DNA from: Dipteris shenzhenensis
Lineage: Eukaryota; Polypodiophyta; Polypodiopsida; Gleicheniales
Length of the DNA: 64,000 bases
Assembly: GCA_047967505.1 (NCBI GenBank)
Contig: CM106541.1
Strand: one strand, 5' to 3'
Shown here: one piece after another, positions 62,790-64,000 of the stretch
Numbering within the stretch: position 1 is the stretch's first letter
Layout of the letters: the number at the start of each line of letters is the position of its first letter
Translations under genes and position numbers: made by a program
Notes under the pieces: generated by a model
The model's database searches: none
What the model was told of the DNA's origin: nothing
What the model saw: only the letters and a program-made list of their open reading frames with translations

Positions 62790-63347
62790 ATGATAGGTGT
62801 TGCAGATTGTCCTAAAAAGTTGAAGAGCTATCTTATTACAAATTTTGATCCTGCATCCAATGGCTTATGGAAACATAAATTGCCCATACCCATTGAGCAC
62901 GTGTTCGAAATGGATGGCATCCATTATGAAGTAAAAAAATCAACAATACCTGGGGCAGGATATTGTCTTTTTGTACATACGAGCATCAAGAAAAAACAAG
63001 ATTTGATGGTATATAATGGTCCAAAGTATGATTATGATACTTGGAGATCTCTCCTCAAGTTTTTCCCAAGGATGAAGACTTATCGAATGTTTGAAGATCC
63101 ATTTATTGAGCCATTGATAGATGTGAAATGTATTGTGGGAGATGTATTGTATGGAAACATTGCTGGATATATAAATAGCTCAATGTATTATAAAGAAAGA
63201 ACAAATGTTATATTTGTATACATCCCTAAACTACCACCTTGGGCTCAAAAGTCACAAGGAAATTTGAGTGCCCATGGCTACATTACTGTGCAAACCATAA
63301 AGGATATCTCCTTCGGAGATGAGCTACTTTGTGAGTATGAATACTAG
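62790..63347 (+). CDS. SET-like domain protein
   Basis: 185 codons from ATG 62790. HYEVKKSTIPGAGYCLFVHT matches the SET N-terminal GxGxxLFA-type motif. Further on, YGNIAGYINSSMYYKERTNV occupies the place of the GNxARFxNHSCxPN cofactor/pseudoknot motif, and GYITVQTIKDISFGDELLCE then YEY matches the terminal rDIxxGEELxxDY motif. NHSC is replaced by NSSM, so cofactor binding is doubtful. It lacks pre-SET or post-SET cysteines. The ORF is uninterrupted and ends 117 bp before the right hairpin. It may be an independent gene or an exon: a TGTTGCAG splice-acceptor-like site lies at about 62798-62805. Confidence 0.7.
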   Translation: MIGVADCPKKLKSYLITNFDPASNGLWKHKLPIPIEHVFEMDGIHYEVKKSTIPGAGYCLFVHTSIKKKQDLMVYNGPKYDYDTWRSLLKFFPRMKTYRMFEDPFIEPLIDVKCIVGDVLYGNIAGYINSSMYYKERTNVIFVYIPKLPPWAQKSQGNLSAHGYITVQTIKDISFGDELLCEYEY

Positions 63348-63463
63348 TATCGAATTGTTAATGATTATGTTAAACGATGTGGTGCAAAATTGGCTATGTG
63401 TCAATGGTTTTGATTATAGCTCTATTGTGATGGAGAGTTTCATGAGCTCTATTGTGATGGAAC

Positions 63464-63481
63464 GGTGTTTTTGAACACCAC
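63464..63481 (-). repeat. Right inverted terminal hairpin (candidate TIR)
   Basis: GGTGTTTTTGAACACCAC, the exact reverse complement of 50739-50756. It lies about 117 bp after the SET-like stop codon. Immediately inside, GCTCTATTGTGATGGA is directly repeated (about 63418 and 63446). The copia LTR at 63507 is inserted 25 bp outside it. Confidence 0.6.
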
Positions 63482-63506
63482 ATTTATATGATGGATGTCA
63501 AAGATC

Positions 63507-63676
63507 TGAGAGTGCTCTCAACGGAAGCAAGAACTGAAGAAGGAGAGAGAGAGATAGAGAGCCACACAAGTTTGGTGGGTGCAGAACCACCCTAATCTTC
63601 TTTTTCATTCATTTATATATATGTTTGAGTATTGTACATAACCGGGGTTAAGGCACAGTGACCTTTAACCCCCACA
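63507..63676 (-). repeat. copia 3' LTR
   Basis: 170 bp, plus strand TGAGAGTGCTCTCAACGG to TTTAACCCCCACA, with the PPT AAGTGGGAGGT on minus just outside at about 63677-63687. Same family as 14688-14857. Confidence 0.9.
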
Positions 63677-63729
63677 ACCTCCCACTTAAAGGACAATGTG
63701 CCTTTAAGGGAGAATAACTAGTGAGCATA

Positions 63730-64000
63730 CTATCCAATGCCCATCAATACACGACAATACTCAAACCGCTGACTAGGTAGACTCTTCGTCAGCATATCTG
63801 CGGGGTTATCATCTGTATGAACCTTGACAAGCTCTATGCGCTTGTCCTCAAGTACCTCCCTGATGAAATGGTACCTGACCTCAATGTGTTTGGTCTTTGC
63901 ATGAAAGACCGGATTCCGTGCTAGCTGAATAGCACTCATGGAATCATTATGCAATGTCGGTACACCTATATGAATCCCCAAATCTCCCACTAGCCGATCA
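63730..64000 (-). CDS. copia RNase H C-terminus, partial
   Basis: Minus strand GDLGIHIGVPTLHNDSMSAI, QLARNPVFHAKTKHIEVRYH, FIREVLEDKRIELVKVHTDD and NPADMLTKSLPSQRFEYCRV match the end of copia RNase H (the D of HNDS, and HIExRYHFIRE). The frame continues off the right edge; the last codons lie about 40 bp from the PPT. No break is seen in the visible part, so this may be the best-preserved copia in the window. Confidence 0.9.
   Translation of the reverse strand, partial: DRLVGDLGIHIGVPTLHNDSMSAIQLARNPVFHAKTKHIEVRYHFIREVLEDKRIELVKVHTDDNPADMLTKSLPSQRFEYCRVLMGIG

Larger units (their letters stand above)
50739..63481. mobile_element. Candidate large DNA element bounded by an 18-bp inverted hairpin
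   Basis: The segment is bounded by GTGGTGTTCAAAAACACC (50739) and its exact reverse complement (63464-63481). It encloses two divergent transcription units (DUF7869-like on minus; ParB-like/FCP1-like and SET-like on plus) separated by a large inverted-repeat spacer. Outside the 18 bp, AAA precedes by one base at both ends, and after one mismatch TT follows inside. I see no target-site duplication. Whether this is a transposon or a host cassette with matching hairpins needs other copies. Confidence 0.45.

Overview
The window looks like nuclear DNA of a land plant with a large, repeat-rich genome. Evidence: plant-type TTTAGGG/CCCTAAA repeats, several Ty1/copia and one Ty3/gypsy remnant, tRNA-iMet primer-binding sites next to LTR ends, U2-type introns, and long (CT)n, (GA)n and (TG)n tracts. 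The two DUF7869-like gene copies suggest a non-angiosperm (fern, lycophyte, bryophyte or gymnosperm), but that placement is inference. No rRNA, tRNA, CRISPR or bacterial-type operon was found.

Module A (1-10.4 kb): a left-edge gene on the minus strand (open from 830 to base 1) faces away from a broken DUF7869-like gene on the plus strand (6765-10413). The spacer between them holds a CCCTAAA array, AT-rich DNA, a minisatellite, a 2 kb CT tract carrying GC-rich palindromes, a CCCAC tract and a TTTAGGG array. The two telomere-type arrays are in inverted orientation.

Middle (10.4-50.7 kb): mostly retrotransposon debris. It contains a 3'-truncated copia (11245-14857), an LTR with both a PBS and a PPT-like tract (15135-15488), an unknown broken coding stretch (15902-16323), a retroelement tail with LTR (17521-18859), a copia with both LTRs (22352-27755), a young non-autonomous LTR element (34657-37170), a Ty3/gypsy RT/RNase H relic (45179-46320) and a 5'-truncated copia (48510-50385). 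Long stretches between them show no gene.

Module B (50739-63481): the most interesting region. An 18-bp hairpin-forming sequence is present in inverted orientation at 50739-50756 and 63464-63481, enclosing 12.7 kb. Inside are a minus-strand DUF7869-like gene (54114-50962), a spacer built as a large imperfect inverted repeat with about 39 palindromic minisatellite units, and plus-strand genes: a ParB/Srx-like region joined to a possible methyltransferase-like region, then (through a predicted intron) an FCP1/HAD-like domain, and finally a separate SET-like protein. Several single in-frame stops and small indels show that this copy is decaying. I propose a large DNA element, or a recurrent divergent gene cassette, combining a putative RNase H-fold protein with chromatin-type domains. 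Modules A and B share the same plan: a DUF7869-like gene, a divergent partner, and an inverted-array spacer. A copia LTR and RNase H end (63507-64000) close the window.
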